Origin: an uncultured Lachnospiraceae bacterium
Lineage (GTDB): Bacteria > Bacillota > Clostridia > Lachnospirales > Lachnospiraceae
Assembly: GCA_934438085.1 (NCBI GenBank)
Contig: CAKSBC010000017.1
Span: 1-52,278, forward strand
Length of the DNA: 52,278 nucleotides
Direction of reading: 5' to 3'
Part shown: in pieces, positions 26,989 to 34,928 of the stretch
Position numbering within the stretch: the first letter of the stretch is position 1
Layout of the letters: each line of letters starts with the position of its first letter
Made by a program: the position numbers and the translations under genes
Notes under the pieces: model-generated
Databases searched by the model: none
What the model was told of the DNA's origin: nothing
Seen by the model: the letters and a program-made list of their open reading frames with translations, nothing else

Positions 26989-29232
26989 ATGTCTGAAAAG
27001 ATACTTAGAACAGAATACAGCGAGGAGATGCAGAAGTCATATCTTGACTACAGCATGTCTGTTATAACAGCAAGAGCCGTGCCTGATATAAGAGACGGAC
27101 TTAAGCCAGTACAGCGAAGACTCTTATACGACATGGATAATCTTCATGTTCATCATGACAGAAAGGAAATGAAATCCGCACGTATTACAGGTGACTGTAT
27201 GGGTAGATTTCATCCGCACGGAGATTCATCCATATATGAAACCATGGTCGTTATGTCACAGGACTTTAAGCGTTCTGTACCGCTTGTGGACGGAAAGGGT
27301 AATTTCGGTTCTATAGAGGGTGATACCGCTGCCGCATACAGATATACAGAAGCGAAGCTGCAGGCATTTACTGATGAGGTATTTCTTAAAGATATCGATA
27401 AGTCGGTAGATTTTGTTCCGACATATGCCAATACTGAGACCGAGCCGGTCGTTCTGCCTGTAAGGATCCCGAATTTTCTCTTGAACGGTTCCGAAGGAAT
27501 TGCGGTAGGAATGACTACATCTACACCGTGCCATAATCTTACTGAGCTTTGCAGACTGTGCATGGCATATATCGATGATCCAGATATAAGCATTGATGAT
27601 ATGCTGAATATAATGCCGGGACCGGATTTTCCTACAGGCGGTATCATTTCCAATAAATCAGAGCTTAAAGGCATATATGAGACAGGTGTGGGCAAACTTA
27701 AATTAAGAGGCAAGCTTGAATATGTACCGGCTCAAAAAAGAAGTGAGAAGGATAAGCTCATAGTGACCGAGATACCTTACACCATGATAGGTGCGGGAAT
27801 CGGAAAGTTTATGCAGGACACCGCAGATCTTGTTGAGTCAAAGAAGCTTCCGGAGATAACAGATATAGGAAATGCCTCTGATGCAAGCGGTATAAGCATT
27901 TTCATGGAGCTTAAAAAGGACAGTAATATCGACAGGATCACGAATATGCTGTACAAAAAGACCAGACTTGAGGATACATTCGGTGTAAATATGCTCGCAA
28001 TTTCTGAGGGGAGACCTGAGGTGATGAATCTGCGAAGCATACTCAGTTCATGGCTTTCCTTCCAGCATGAGATACTTGAAAGAAAGTATAGGGCGCTGCT
28101 TGAAAAGGAGGAAGACAGAAGAGAGATTCAGGAAGGTCTCATAACTGCCTGCAATATCATTGATCTTGTTATAGCTGTAATAAGAGGAGCTAAAAATCGT
28201 AAGGATGCGGAGAACTGTCTTACCAAAGGAGATGTCTCAGGAATTGCATTTAAAGATAAGGAATTCATGGAGGATGCAAAAAAGCTTAGATTCACGGATC
28301 GTCAGGCAAAGGCTATCCTTGAAATGCAGCTCTATAAGCTTATCGGACTTGAGATAGTTGAACTTGAGAAGGCCTATAAGGCTACAATGAAGGCAATAAA
28401 GCAGTATACTTCGATCATAAACGGAAGATCTGAGCGTAATGCACTTATTAAGACTGATCTGGAAAATATTATAGAAAAATACGGCTATCCGAGAAGAACA
28501 CTTATTGAAGACAGCAAGGAAGCCGTAATAGAAGAAGCTCCTCAGGAATCCATTCCATGTGTATTTGTTATGGACAGACTCGGTTACTGCAAGCTCATGG
28601 ATATGAATATATATGATAAGAATAGGGAGGCAGTTGATACAGATAATAAATATGTTATCGAATGTGCAAATGACGGAAGGATCCTTGTGTTTACAGATAA
28701 GGGAAATCTTCACATGTTAAAATGTGCGGACATACCTATGAAGAAGCTTAAGGATAAGGGCGTACCTATCGATAATATATCTAAGTATCAGGCTTCTGAG
28801 GAAGAGATAGTTTATATTGCAGCAAAGGCCGGTCTTAATGACATGAATCTGCTGTTCCTTACAAAGGACGGTATGATAAAGCAGGTAGAGGCATCTGAAT
28901 TTGATACAAATAACCGACTTGTAGCATCTACAAAGCTGCAGGAGGCGGATAAGGTAATTTCAATACTTCCTGTAAAAGAGATAGGCCAGAATACGGTATG
29001 CATCTGGACTAATGATGAGTATGCGCTTAGGTTTGCACTTGACGATGTTCCTGTTCAGAAGAAAAATGCAAGAGGTGTCAGAGGAATAAAGCTGCATAAA
29101 GATGACTTCTGCATTGGATGTGAGGTAGTTACACCGGAATCAGCTGTCAAATTCGGAAAACGAGAAGTTAAGCTTTCAAATCTCAAGACTGCTGTCAGGG
29201 GCGGAAGCGGAACTAAACAGAAAAATTCCTGA
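26989..29232 (+). CDS. Type IIA DNA topoisomerase subunit A (ParC/GyrA-like)
   Basis: A 747-residue breakage-reunion subunit. The active-site tyrosine is Tyr119 in AAAYRYTEAKL; the quinolone-region helix reads GDCMGRFHPHGDSSIYETMV (68-87). The C-terminal beta-pinwheel begins near residue 515 (CVFVMDRLGYCKLMD) and includes ARGVRGIKL near the end, but no QRRGGKG-type GyrA box is visible. That absence points to decatenation or relaxation rather than negative supercoiling. AAAGGGTG precedes the ATG. Confidence 0.93.
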   Translation: MSEKILRTEYSEEMQKSYLDYSMSVITARAVPDIRDGLKPVQRRLLYDMDNLHVHHDRKEMKSARITGDCMGRFHPHGDSSIYETMVVMSQDFKRSVPLVDGKGNFGSIEGDTAAAYRYTEAKLQAFTDEVFLKDIDKSVDFVPTYANTETEPVVLPVRIPNFLLNGSEGIAVGMTTSTPCHNLTELCRLCMAYIDDPDISIDDMLNIMPGPDFPTGGIISNKSELKGIYETGVGKLKLRGKLEYVPAQKRSEKDKLIVTEIPYTMIGAGIGKFMQDTADLVESKKLPEITDIGNASDASGISIFMELKKDSNIDRITNMLYKKTRLEDTFGVNMLAISEGRPEVMNLRSILSSWLSFQHEILERKYRALLEKEEDRREIQEGLITACNIIDLVIAVIRGAKNRKDAENCLTKGDVSGIAFKDKEFMEDAKKLRFTDRQAKAILEMQLYKLIGLEIVELEKAYKATMKAIKQYTSIINGRSERNALIKTDLENIIEKYGYPRRTLIEDSKEAVIEEAPQESIPCVFVMDRLGYCKLMDMNIYDKNREAVDTDNKYVIECANDGRILVFTDKGNLHMLKCADIPMKKLKDKGVPIDNISKYQASEEEIVYIAAKAGLNDMNLLFLTKDGMIKQVEASEFDTNNRLVASTKLQEADKVISILPVKEIGQNTVCIWTNDEYALRFALDDVPVQKKNARGVRGIKLHKDDFCIGCEVVTPESAVKFGKREVKLSNLKTAVRGGSGTKQKNS

Positions 29233-29247
29233 AAGGCTTGATTGACT

Positions 29248-29925
29248 ATGAAAAAAAATGAAGCAGAAATAAAAAAGCTACTTGATACAGAGCATACTGC
29301 GGCAAAAGAACTTTTAGAGAACATAACATATCCATGGGAGGCATTGCCGCTTATAAAGGATTTTATATTAAAGCTCGGAAACAGCCTTGATCCGGAAGAA
29401 TATGATCACCCGGCTGAGGATGTCTGGATACATAAAAGTGCAGTTGTATTTGAATCAGCTTATATAAAAGGACCATGCATTATAGGAGCGGGCACAGAAG
29501 TAAGACATTGTGCGTTCATCAGAGGCTCGGCACTGATAGGAGAGAACTGTGTCGTAGGAAACTCTACCGAGCTTAAAAATGTGATACTGCTTGATAATGT
29601 ACAGGTACCGCATTACAATTATGTAGGAGATTCTATACTCGGCTATAAAGCACATATGGGAGCCGGAAGCATTACAAGCAATGTTAAAAGTGACAAGAAG
29701 CTTGTTAAGGTGCATTTTGAGGATGAGGATACCGAGACCGGACTTAAAAAGTTCGGAGCAATATTGGGAGATCATGTTGAAGTCGGCTGCGGTTCGATAC
29801 TTAACCCCGGAGCTGTTATAGGAAGAAACACCAATATATATCCTCTTTCAAGTGTAAGAAGTGCAATCGACGGCTCATCCATATATAAAAATCAGGGCGA
29901 GATAGTAAAACAAAGAAACCAGTGA
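29248..29925 (+). CDS. Hexapeptide-repeat (left-handed beta-helix) protein, GlmU C-terminal-like
   Basis: A 225-residue protein. An N-terminal helical part (residues 1 to about 55) is followed by imperfect hexapeptide repeats (for example VVFESAYIKGPCIIGAGTEV and RGSALIGENCVVGNSTEL) that build a left-handed beta helix, as in sugar nucleotidyltransferase and acyltransferase domains of the GlmU type. No nucleotidyltransferase domain is attached, so pyrophosphorylase activity is unlikely and the substrate is unknown. ATG at 29248 is preferred to the TTG six bases earlier. It starts 15 bases after the topoisomerase A stop, so it is probably cotranscribed with it. Confidence 0.82.
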   Translation: MKKNEAEIKKLLDTEHTAAKELLENITYPWEALPLIKDFILKLGNSLDPEEYDHPAEDVWIHKSAVVFESAYIKGPCIIGAGTEVRHCAFIRGSALIGENCVVGNSTELKNVILLDNVQVPHYNYVGDSILGYKAHMGAGSITSNVKSDKKLVKVHFEDEDTETGLKKFGAILGDHVEVGCGSILNPGAVIGRNTNIYPLSSVRSAIDGSSIYKNQGEIVKQRNQ

Positions 29926-29929
29926 TTTT

Positions 29930-29970
29930 GTAAAACAGGGCATATTTCCGAAACGGAGATAAGGTTTTAC
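29930..29970 (+). promoter_or_regulatory. Nested hairpin upstream of upp
   Basis: GTAAAAC at 29930-29936 pairs with GTTTTAC at 29964-29970, enclosing a small TTTCCG/CGGAGA stem. There is no T-tract. It lies about 35 bases before upp and could influence its expression. Confidence 0.4.
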
Positions 29971-30005
29971 GGATCATATATTTATAAGATGAAAGGCGGC
30001 AGCTA

Positions 30006-30647
30006 ATGAACAAGCTTTTTGACAACGTTTATGAATTTACACACCCTCTTATTCAGCACAAGATAACTATCCTCAGAGACAAGAACACAGGAACCAACGA
30101 GTTCAGAAAGGTAGTTGAGGAGCTCGGAATGCTTATGGGCTTTGAAGCACTTGCTGATCTTGAGACTGTAGATATTGAAATCGAGACTCCTATTGAAAGC
30201 TGCAAGAGTCCTGTTATTGCGGGAAGAAAGCTTGCTATAGTTCCGATATTAAGAGCGGGTCTTGGTCTTGTTCCGGGCATACTTTCTCTTACTCCTTCTG
30301 CAAAGGTAGGACATATAGGAATGTACCGTGACGAAGAGACACACGAGCCGCACGAATATTTCTGTAAGCTTCCAGATCCTATATCAGAGAGAGTTATTCT
30401 TGTAACAGACCCTATGCTTGCAACAGGCGGATCTGCAATCGATGCAATCAACCTTATCAAGAAGCGCGGCGGAAAGAGAATTAAGATGATATGCATCATC
30501 GCTGCTCCGGAAGGCGTAAAGAAGTTCCATGAGGCACATCCTGATGTTGAGCTTTACATCGGACACCTTGACAGAGAGCTTAATAAGGCTGCATATATCT
30601 GTCCTGGATTAGGCGATGCCGGAGACAGAATATTCGGAACAAAATAA
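30006..30647 (+). CDS. upp: Uracil phosphoribosyltransferase
   Basis: A 213-residue salvage enzyme that converts uracil and PRPP to UMP. The PRPP loop is DPMLATGGSAIDAI (near residues 137-150), and the C-terminal uracil-binding part is YICPGLGDAGDRIFGT. Length matches the family. GAAAGGCGG precedes the ATG. It is followed by a strong terminator. Confidence 0.97.
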   Translation: MNKLFDNVYEFTHPLIQHKITILRDKNTGTNEFRKVVEELGMLMGFEALADLETVDIEIETPIESCKSPVIAGRKLAIVPILRAGLGLVPGILSLTPSAKVGHIGMYRDEETHEPHEYFCKLPDPISERVILVTDPMLATGGSAIDAINLIKKRGGKRIKMICIIAAPEGVKKFHEAHPDVELYIGHLDRELNKAAYICPGLGDAGDRIFGTK

Positions 30648-30698
30648 TCCGGATCATTCTTATATAAATGTATAAGAAAATTGATTAGAAAATGAATT

Positions 30699-30762
30699 GC
30701 GGCTGCTGCCGGTAAATGCACCTTCTTGCGGGGGAACGCTTTTACAGGCAGCAGCCGCTTTT
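30699..30762 (+). terminator. Terminator after upp
   Basis: GCGGCTGCTGCC at 30699-30710 pairs perfectly with GGCAGCAGCCGC at 30747-30758, followed by TTTT. The loop is unusually long (36 bases). Confidence 0.75.
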
Positions 30763-30965
30763 AGAAAGAGATTATGAACAGTGATAGTCAGACTGAATCT
30801 GATAATATAGGCAATTATCGACGGGAGTTTTGTGTTTCTATGTATTTTCAAAATACAACTAAAATAATGCTTGCATTTATACAAACAATGTGTATAATGA
30901 AATCATAGTTAAACAATCGTTCAAATGTTCAATACGAACTTAAGAAACAAAAAGGAGAGCCAAAA
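30763..30965 (+). promoter_or_regulatory. Promoter region of the metal module, with candidate operator
   Basis: TTGCAT at 30871-30876 and TATAAT at 30893-30898 are separated by 16 bp. Downstream, TTAAACAATCGTTCAA at 30909-30924 is an imperfect dyad and overlaps TTCAAATGTT at 30920-30929. The same ten bases occur next to the -10 box of the ArsR gene at 33322-33331, suggesting a shared operator. AAAGGAG lies at 30951-30958. A 44-codon frame in this gap looks accidental. Confidence 0.6.
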
Positions 30966-31184
30966 ATGAAAAAGAGCTACAAGATCGAAGTTGACTGTGC
31001 AAACTGTGCAAACCTTATGGAAGATGCAACAAAGAAGACAGCAGGTGTTAAGGACTGTGTCGTAAACTTCATGACTCAGAAGATGAATGTTGAGTTTGAT
31101 GAAGGTGCTGATGTTGCTTCAGTTATGGAAAACGTAGTAAAGAACTGCAAGGCTGTAGAAGAGGATTGCGAGATTTTCCTTTAA
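30966..31184 (+). CDS. Free-standing HMA (heavy-metal-associated) domain protein
   Basis: A 72-residue single ferredoxin-like HMA domain. The metal site is Cys11 and Cys14 in VDCANCANLM. The form DCANC resembles the N-terminal domains of Zn/Cd ATPases more than the GMTCxxC of copper chaperones. Additional Cys residues at 33, 63 and 69 are unusual. It is probably a small cytoplasmic metal carrier or a detached metal-binding domain for the P1B ATPase encoded next, which lacks an HMA domain of its own. A terminator separates the two genes. Confidence 0.9.
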   Translation: MKKSYKIEVDCANCANLMEDATKKTAGVKDCVVNFMTQKMNVEFDEGADVASVMENVVKNCKAVEEDCEIFL

Positions 31185-31274
31185 TCAATAGCTGACAAAG
31201 CTGGTGCGAACAGACGCTGTTAAATATTAATTTGTTAATAAGTCATAACGCACAGCATTTTGAGACTTGTCTAT

Positions 31275-31316
31275 AAAAGCCAACTGTTGAAGCCTTTCAG
31301 TGGTTGGCTTTTGTTA
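31275..31316 (+). terminator. Terminator between HMA gene and P1B ATPase gene
   Basis: AAAAGCCAAC at 31275-31284 pairs with GTTGGCTTTT at 31303-31312. If used it would favour excess HMA protein over the ATPase. Confidence 0.75.
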
Positions 31317-31349
31317 TACTAAAAAGCCGCATAATAGAGGTAGCGTATT

Positions 31350-33242
31350 ATGAATAAAAAACAGAAAAAAGTCCTTATAAGGATCATAATCTCATTCGTG
31401 CTGCTCATTGCCCTCAGATTTATTTTCGGTGAGGAGGAGCCTGCCACAGATACAATGAAGGTGGCAAAGCTTTTAGCATATCTTGTACCGTATCTTATAG
31501 TTGGCTACGATGTTCTGCTCAAGGCATTTCACGGAGTTAAGAACAGAAGACCGTTTGACGAGAACTTCCTTATGGCAATAGCAACTGTCGGAGCTATGAT
31601 GCTTTCTGATTACCAGGAAGGCTGTGCGGTTATATTGTTCTATCAGATCGGAGAGCTGTTCCAGAGCTATGCAGTAGGAAAGAGCCGCAAAAACATTTCG
31701 GATCTTATGGACATAAGACCTGATTATGCGTTCATTGAGAAGGAAAACGGTGATCTTGAAAAGGTGGATCCTGACGAGGTTGAAATAGGTTCTGTAATCG
31801 TTGTTAAGCCGGGTGAAAAGGTACCGCTTGACGGTATTGTAACCGAAGGCAGCAGCTCACTGAATACAGCAGCTCTTACAGGCGAGAGCGTTCCGAGAGA
31901 TATAAAGGCCGGAGAAGAAATCACATCAGGCTGCATTAACCTTACAGGTATCCTTAAGATAAAGACAACTAAGGAATTTGGTGAGTCTACAGTTTCAAAG
32001 ATACTTGATCTCGTGGAAAATGCCAGCTCAAAGAAATCAAGATCAGAAGCATTTATATCAAGATTTGCAAAGGTATATACACCGGCAGTATGCTATGCTG
32101 CACTTGCATTGGCAGTAGTAGTTCCGGTTGCTAATTTCGTGATGGGTCATGATCCAAACTGGGGAATTTGGGTATACAGAGCACTTACATTCCTTGTTAT
32201 AAGCTGTCCATGTGCACTTGTTATCAGTATTCCGCTTTCATTCTTTGCAGGAATCGGCGGAGCCAGCAATGCCGGCGTACTCGTAAAGGGATCCAGCTAT
32301 CTGGAAGCACTGTCAATGGTAAAATATGTCATGTTTGATAAGACAGGAACCATGACAGAGGGTGTATTCGAAGTAACTGATATCAAGGCAGAAGGCATTG
32401 ACAATGACAGACTGCTTGAGCTTACTGCTTATGCTGAGAGCTATTCAACTCATCCTATCAGCTTAAGCCTTCAGAAGGCATACGGCAAAGCTATCGATAA
32501 GAAGCGTATAGGAGACGTTAAGGAGATAGGCGGAAAGGGTGTAACAGCTGTTATAGACGGAGTGACTGTTGCTGCCGGAAACTACAAGCTTATGGATGAG
32601 CTTGGCATCAAATATACTACCTGCGAGGATGTTGGAACTATAGTATATGTTGCAATTGACGGAAAATATTCCGGACATATCCTTATATCAGACCGTATTA
32701 AGGAGACTGCGGGAGCAGCTATTTCAAAGCTTAAGCATGCCGGAATCAAGAAGACTGTAATGCTTACAGGTGATGCTAAGAAGGCCGCAGAGGCAGTTGC
32801 TGCCAAGCTTGGAATAGATCAGGTTTATTCAGAGCTTCTTCCTGCCGATAAGGTGAGCAAGGTTGAGGAAGTTCTTGCACAGGCGGGAGAAAAGGAAAAG
32901 GTTGCATTCGTCGGTGACGGAATCAATGATGCGCCTGTACTTACCAGAGCTGACGTAGGCATTGCCATGGGCGCTCTCGGTTCGGATGCTGCTATAGAAG
33001 CTGCTGATATCGTACTTATGGATGATAATCCTGAGAAGATCGCAAAGGCTATCAAGATATCCAAGAAATGCATGACCATAGTATATGAAAATATCTATTT
33101 CGCAATTGGCATTAAGCTTATCTGCCTTGCCTTGGGAGCAATAGGTATTGCAAACATGTGGGCTGCAATATTTGCGGACGTCGGAGTAATGGTAATGGCA
33201 GTTTTAAATGCTATCAGAGCGCTTTACACAAAGAATCTGTAA
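31350..33242 (+). CDS. P1B-type heavy-metal-translocating ATPase (Zn/Cd type, no HMA domain)
   Basis: A 630-residue transmembrane metal pump. Motifs in order: TALTGES actuator loop (175-181, reading AALTGESVP), membrane metal site CPC at 286-288, phosphorylation site Asp330 in DKTGT, an HP motif in STHPIS, nucleotide-binding TGD, and hinge GDGINDAPVL. The N-terminus enters the first helix by about residue 9, so the usual HMA domain is absent; the separate HMA protein upstream probably supplies it. Zn, Cd, Co or Pb export is the likely role, given the SmtB-like sensor downstream. An AGAGG site precedes the ATG. Confidence 0.94.
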   Translation: MNKKQKKVLIRIIISFVLLIALRFIFGEEEPATDTMKVAKLLAYLVPYLIVGYDVLLKAFHGVKNRRPFDENFLMAIATVGAMMLSDYQEGCAVILFYQIGELFQSYAVGKSRKNISDLMDIRPDYAFIEKENGDLEKVDPDEVEIGSVIVVKPGEKVPLDGIVTEGSSSLNTAALTGESVPRDIKAGEEITSGCINLTGILKIKTTKEFGESTVSKILDLVENASSKKSRSEAFISRFAKVYTPAVCYAALALAVVVPVANFVMGHDPNWGIWVYRALTFLVISCPCALVISIPLSFFAGIGGASNAGVLVKGSSYLEALSMVKYVMFDKTGTMTEGVFEVTDIKAEGIDNDRLLELTAYAESYSTHPISLSLQKAYGKAIDKKRIGDVKEIGGKGVTAVIDGVTVAAGNYKLMDELGIKYTTCEDVGTIVYVAIDGKYSGHILISDRIKETAGAAISKLKHAGIKKTVMLTGDAKKAAEAVAAKLGIDQVYSELLPADKVSKVEEVLAQAGEKEKVAFVGDGINDAPVLTRADVGIAMGALGSDAAIEAADIVLMDDNPEKIAKAIKISKKCMTIVYENIYFAIGIKLICLALGAIGIANMWAAIFADVGVMVMAVLNAIRALYTKNL

Positions 33243-33261
33243 ATATAAATTCCTGTACAAA

Positions 33262-33300
33262 AAGAAAAAGCCATGCTGAGTATTTCAGAATGGCTTTTTC
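33262..33300 (+). terminator. Terminator after the P1B ATPase gene
   Basis: AAAAAGCCAT and ATGGCTTTTT form a 10-bp stem with an inner GCTGA/TCAGA extension. The A-run on the left makes it potentially bidirectional. Confidence 0.8.
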
Positions 33301-33313
33301 GGAATATATTTGC

Positions 33314-33331
33314 TATAATTATTCAAATGTT
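33314..33331 (+). promoter_or_regulatory. -10 box and candidate operator of the ArsR-family gene
   Basis: TATAAT at 33314-33319 is followed at once by TTCAAATGTT (33322-33331), the same ten bases found at 30920-30929 before the HMA gene. The expected transcription start falls inside the box. The -35 region is weak. Confidence 0.5.
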
Positions 33332-33415
33332 TTATTAAAAATACACCATAGAGGTCGGCAGATAAGCATTTTCATTCTGTAGGAGCCTTGTGACTATAAA
33401 CACGGAGGAAAGTGT

Positions 33416-33730
33416 ATGGCAGAAAATATTACGAGGATCACAAATCTTAATGATGAACAAATGGCGACCATTGCTGAGTTTTTTAAGGTTTTCGGTGATT
33501 ATACAAGAGTAAGAGTTTTAGCATATCTTTTTGATACAGATGAAGTATGCGTCAGCGATCTTGCAGAGCAGCTTGGCATGACAGCATCAGCTATTTCTCA
33601 TCAGCTTAAGATACTTAAGCAGAGTAAGCTTGTTAAGGCACGCCGTGAAGGAAAGCAGATTTACTACAGCCTTGCTGACGAGCATATAACACTCATAATT
33701 GAAAAGGCCATAGAGCACGTCTGCGAGTAA
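33416..33730 (+). CDS. ArsR/SmtB-family metal-sensing repressor
   Basis: A 104-residue winged-helix dimeric repressor. The recognition region is SDLAEQLGMTASAISHQLKI (residues 47-66). The C-terminal helix carries Asp88, His90, His101 and Glu104, spaced D-x-H-x10-H-x2-E. This matches the alpha-5 zinc/cobalt site of SmtB. The alpha-3 Cys site (ELCVCD) is not present; only one Cys remains (DEVCVSD). So Zn or Co is the likely inducer, and the P1B ATPase and HMA genes are the likely targets. ACGGAGG precedes the ATG. Confidence 0.93.
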   Translation: MAENITRITNLNDEQMATIAEFFKVFGDYTRVRVLAYLFDTDEVCVSDLAEQLGMTASAISHQLKILKQSKLVKARREGKQIYYSLADEHITLIIEKAIEHVCE

Positions 33731-33742
33731 AACTAAGACGTA

Positions 33743-33842
33743 AGGTTATCGATTTGTTATGAGTTTATATTAATATATTGGAACTTGTTTGATAACGATC
33801 AATAACCTATGATTATTACATAAAATCATAGCTTTGATCGTT
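33743..33842 (+). promoter_or_regulatory. Nested leader hairpin before the 243-residue protein
   Basis: AACGATCAA (33794-33802) pairs with TTGATCGTT (33834-33842), enclosing CTATGATT (33807-33814) and AATCATAG (33824-33831). ATTCTTTT follows, then the AGGAGG ribosome site at 33853-33858. An upstream segment, AGGTTATCGAT at 33743-33753, can instead pair with 33798-33808, so an alternative fold exists. It may be a terminator of the ArsR gene or a regulated leader of the next gene. Confidence 0.55.
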
Positions 33843-33865
33843 ATTCTTTTACAGGAGGAACTAAA

Positions 33866-34597
33866 ATGGCATCGAAGAAAAAAGGCGTAATTGTATTGAA
33901 GAAAAACAATACATTAAAAGTGACTTATTCACATCGTAATTCAGAAATGAGACTTGTCGGAAAGCGTACCGTAAAGTGGATAAGATCCGCTGGCGTTGAT
34001 GCTATCAGCGATTATTACGATAAAGTTACATTGATTGAGGAAGAAACACCTATGACAGAGGAGCAGAAGGAATCCTACAAAAAGTACATTCCTGAACAGC
34101 TTTGGCCGGAAACAGAGCATATGACCTGGCAGGAGGCATTGGCATGGACAAAGGATGCAGTGGCACCGCTTAAGGATTTCTATCCGTATATGGTAGATTA
34201 TTCAGGCTTTGTAGGAGCATGGGCTAACCGCTGGAGATACATCATCGATCTTGATAACAACCTGTTCATAGTAGTAAGAGCCGGACTTGAAATGCTTTTA
34301 TTCGATTCATGCGATACATATCCGCCTGAGTACGACTGGATGAGAAAAGTCGCACATACAGAAATAGGACGCTTCCCGCTCGACAACATCCCTGAGGACT
34401 GGATCGAACAGTGTGACAAATACTGGAAGAGCCTTATGATCATAGCAGTCGACTACAGCCATAACAAAGAAGCAATGGATTCCGAACACGTACAGGAAAT
34501 GGGAGTAAATGGCTATAACCCTGCAGATAGCGATTGGGAAAAAATAAAATTCTTCTACGGTCAGAACAGCTACAACAAAATGATCTCAGACATGTGA
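33866..34597 (+). CDS. Hypothetical protein, 243 residues
   Basis: I do not recognise this protein. It starts with a basic segment (MASKKKGVIVLKKN) and is rich in aromatic residues in the middle (for example FVGAWANRWRYIIDLDNNLF and YPPEYDWMRKV). No signal peptide, transmembrane helix or nucleotide-binding motif is visible, so it is probably soluble and cytoplasmic. It has an excellent AGGAGG site and typical codon use for the window, so it is very likely expressed. A nested hairpin lies just upstream and a 13-bp stem just after the stop. Nothing around it suggests a function; the metal module upstream may be unrelated. Confidence 0.8.
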   Translation: MASKKKGVIVLKKNNTLKVTYSHRNSEMRLVGKRTVKWIRSAGVDAISDYYDKVTLIEEETPMTEEQKESYKKYIPEQLWPETEHMTWQEALAWTKDAVAPLKDFYPYMVDYSGFVGAWANRWRYIIDLDNNLFIVVRAGLEMLLFDSCDTYPPEYDWMRKVAHTEIGRFPLDNIPEDWIEQCDKYWKSLMIIAVDYSHNKEAMDSEHVQEMGVNGYNPADSDWEKIKFFYGQNSYNKMISDM

Positions 34598-34610
34598 AAA
34601 TAATGCTAGA

Positions 34611-34660
34611 TAATAGGCTCTCGGAAGCGACTGTTTACAGATGCTGACGAGAGCCTATTA
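34611..34660 (+). terminator. Stem-loop after the hypothetical gene
   Basis: TAATAGGCTCTCG at 34611-34623 pairs perfectly with CGAGAGCCTATTA at 34648-34660 around a 24-base loop. No T-tract follows, so it could protect the 3' end rather than terminate. Confidence 0.6.
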
Positions 34661-34675
34661 GATAGATAAACACGC

Positions 34676-34924
34676 ATGAGCAAAAAAGCGCGGAGCGCGA
34701 TTTGCGAATGTGTGTTTACGGGGAGCGGGAGTGCGAAGCACGCAGCTACCCGGATTATTTTTCAAAACACTATAGCAAGAGTTAATGAGCAAAAAAGCAC
34801 GAAGTGCGATTTGCGAATGTGTGTTTACGGGGAGCGGGAGTGCGAAGCACGCAGCTACCCGGATTATTTACCAAAACACTATAGCAAGAGTTAATGAGCA
34901 AAAAAAGCGCGGAGCGCGATTTGT
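34676..34924 (+). repeat. 109-bp tandem repeat with palindromic cores
   Basis: Two full units (34676-34784 and 34785-34893) and about 30 bases of a third (from 34894) follow the hypothetical gene. Each unit starts ATGAGCAAAAAA and holds two short palindromes. The first reads GCGCGGAGCGC in units 1 and 3 but GCACGAAGTGC in unit 2, so both arms changed together. The second, GTGCGAAGCAC, is identical in units 1 and 2. An open frame through the array is a by-product. The array fills the 331-bp gap before the convergent LysR gene. Confidence 0.9.
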
Positions 34925-34928
34925 TCTT

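Noticed and set aside
30774..30908. 44-codon frame upstream of the HMA gene
   Set aside because: It lacks a good ribosome site and spans the promoter of the HMA gene, so it is probably chance.
34676..34894. 72-residue open frame in the 109-bp repeat
   Set aside because: The frame repeats the same non-coding unit, has no ribosome site, and shows no coding-type conservation between units.
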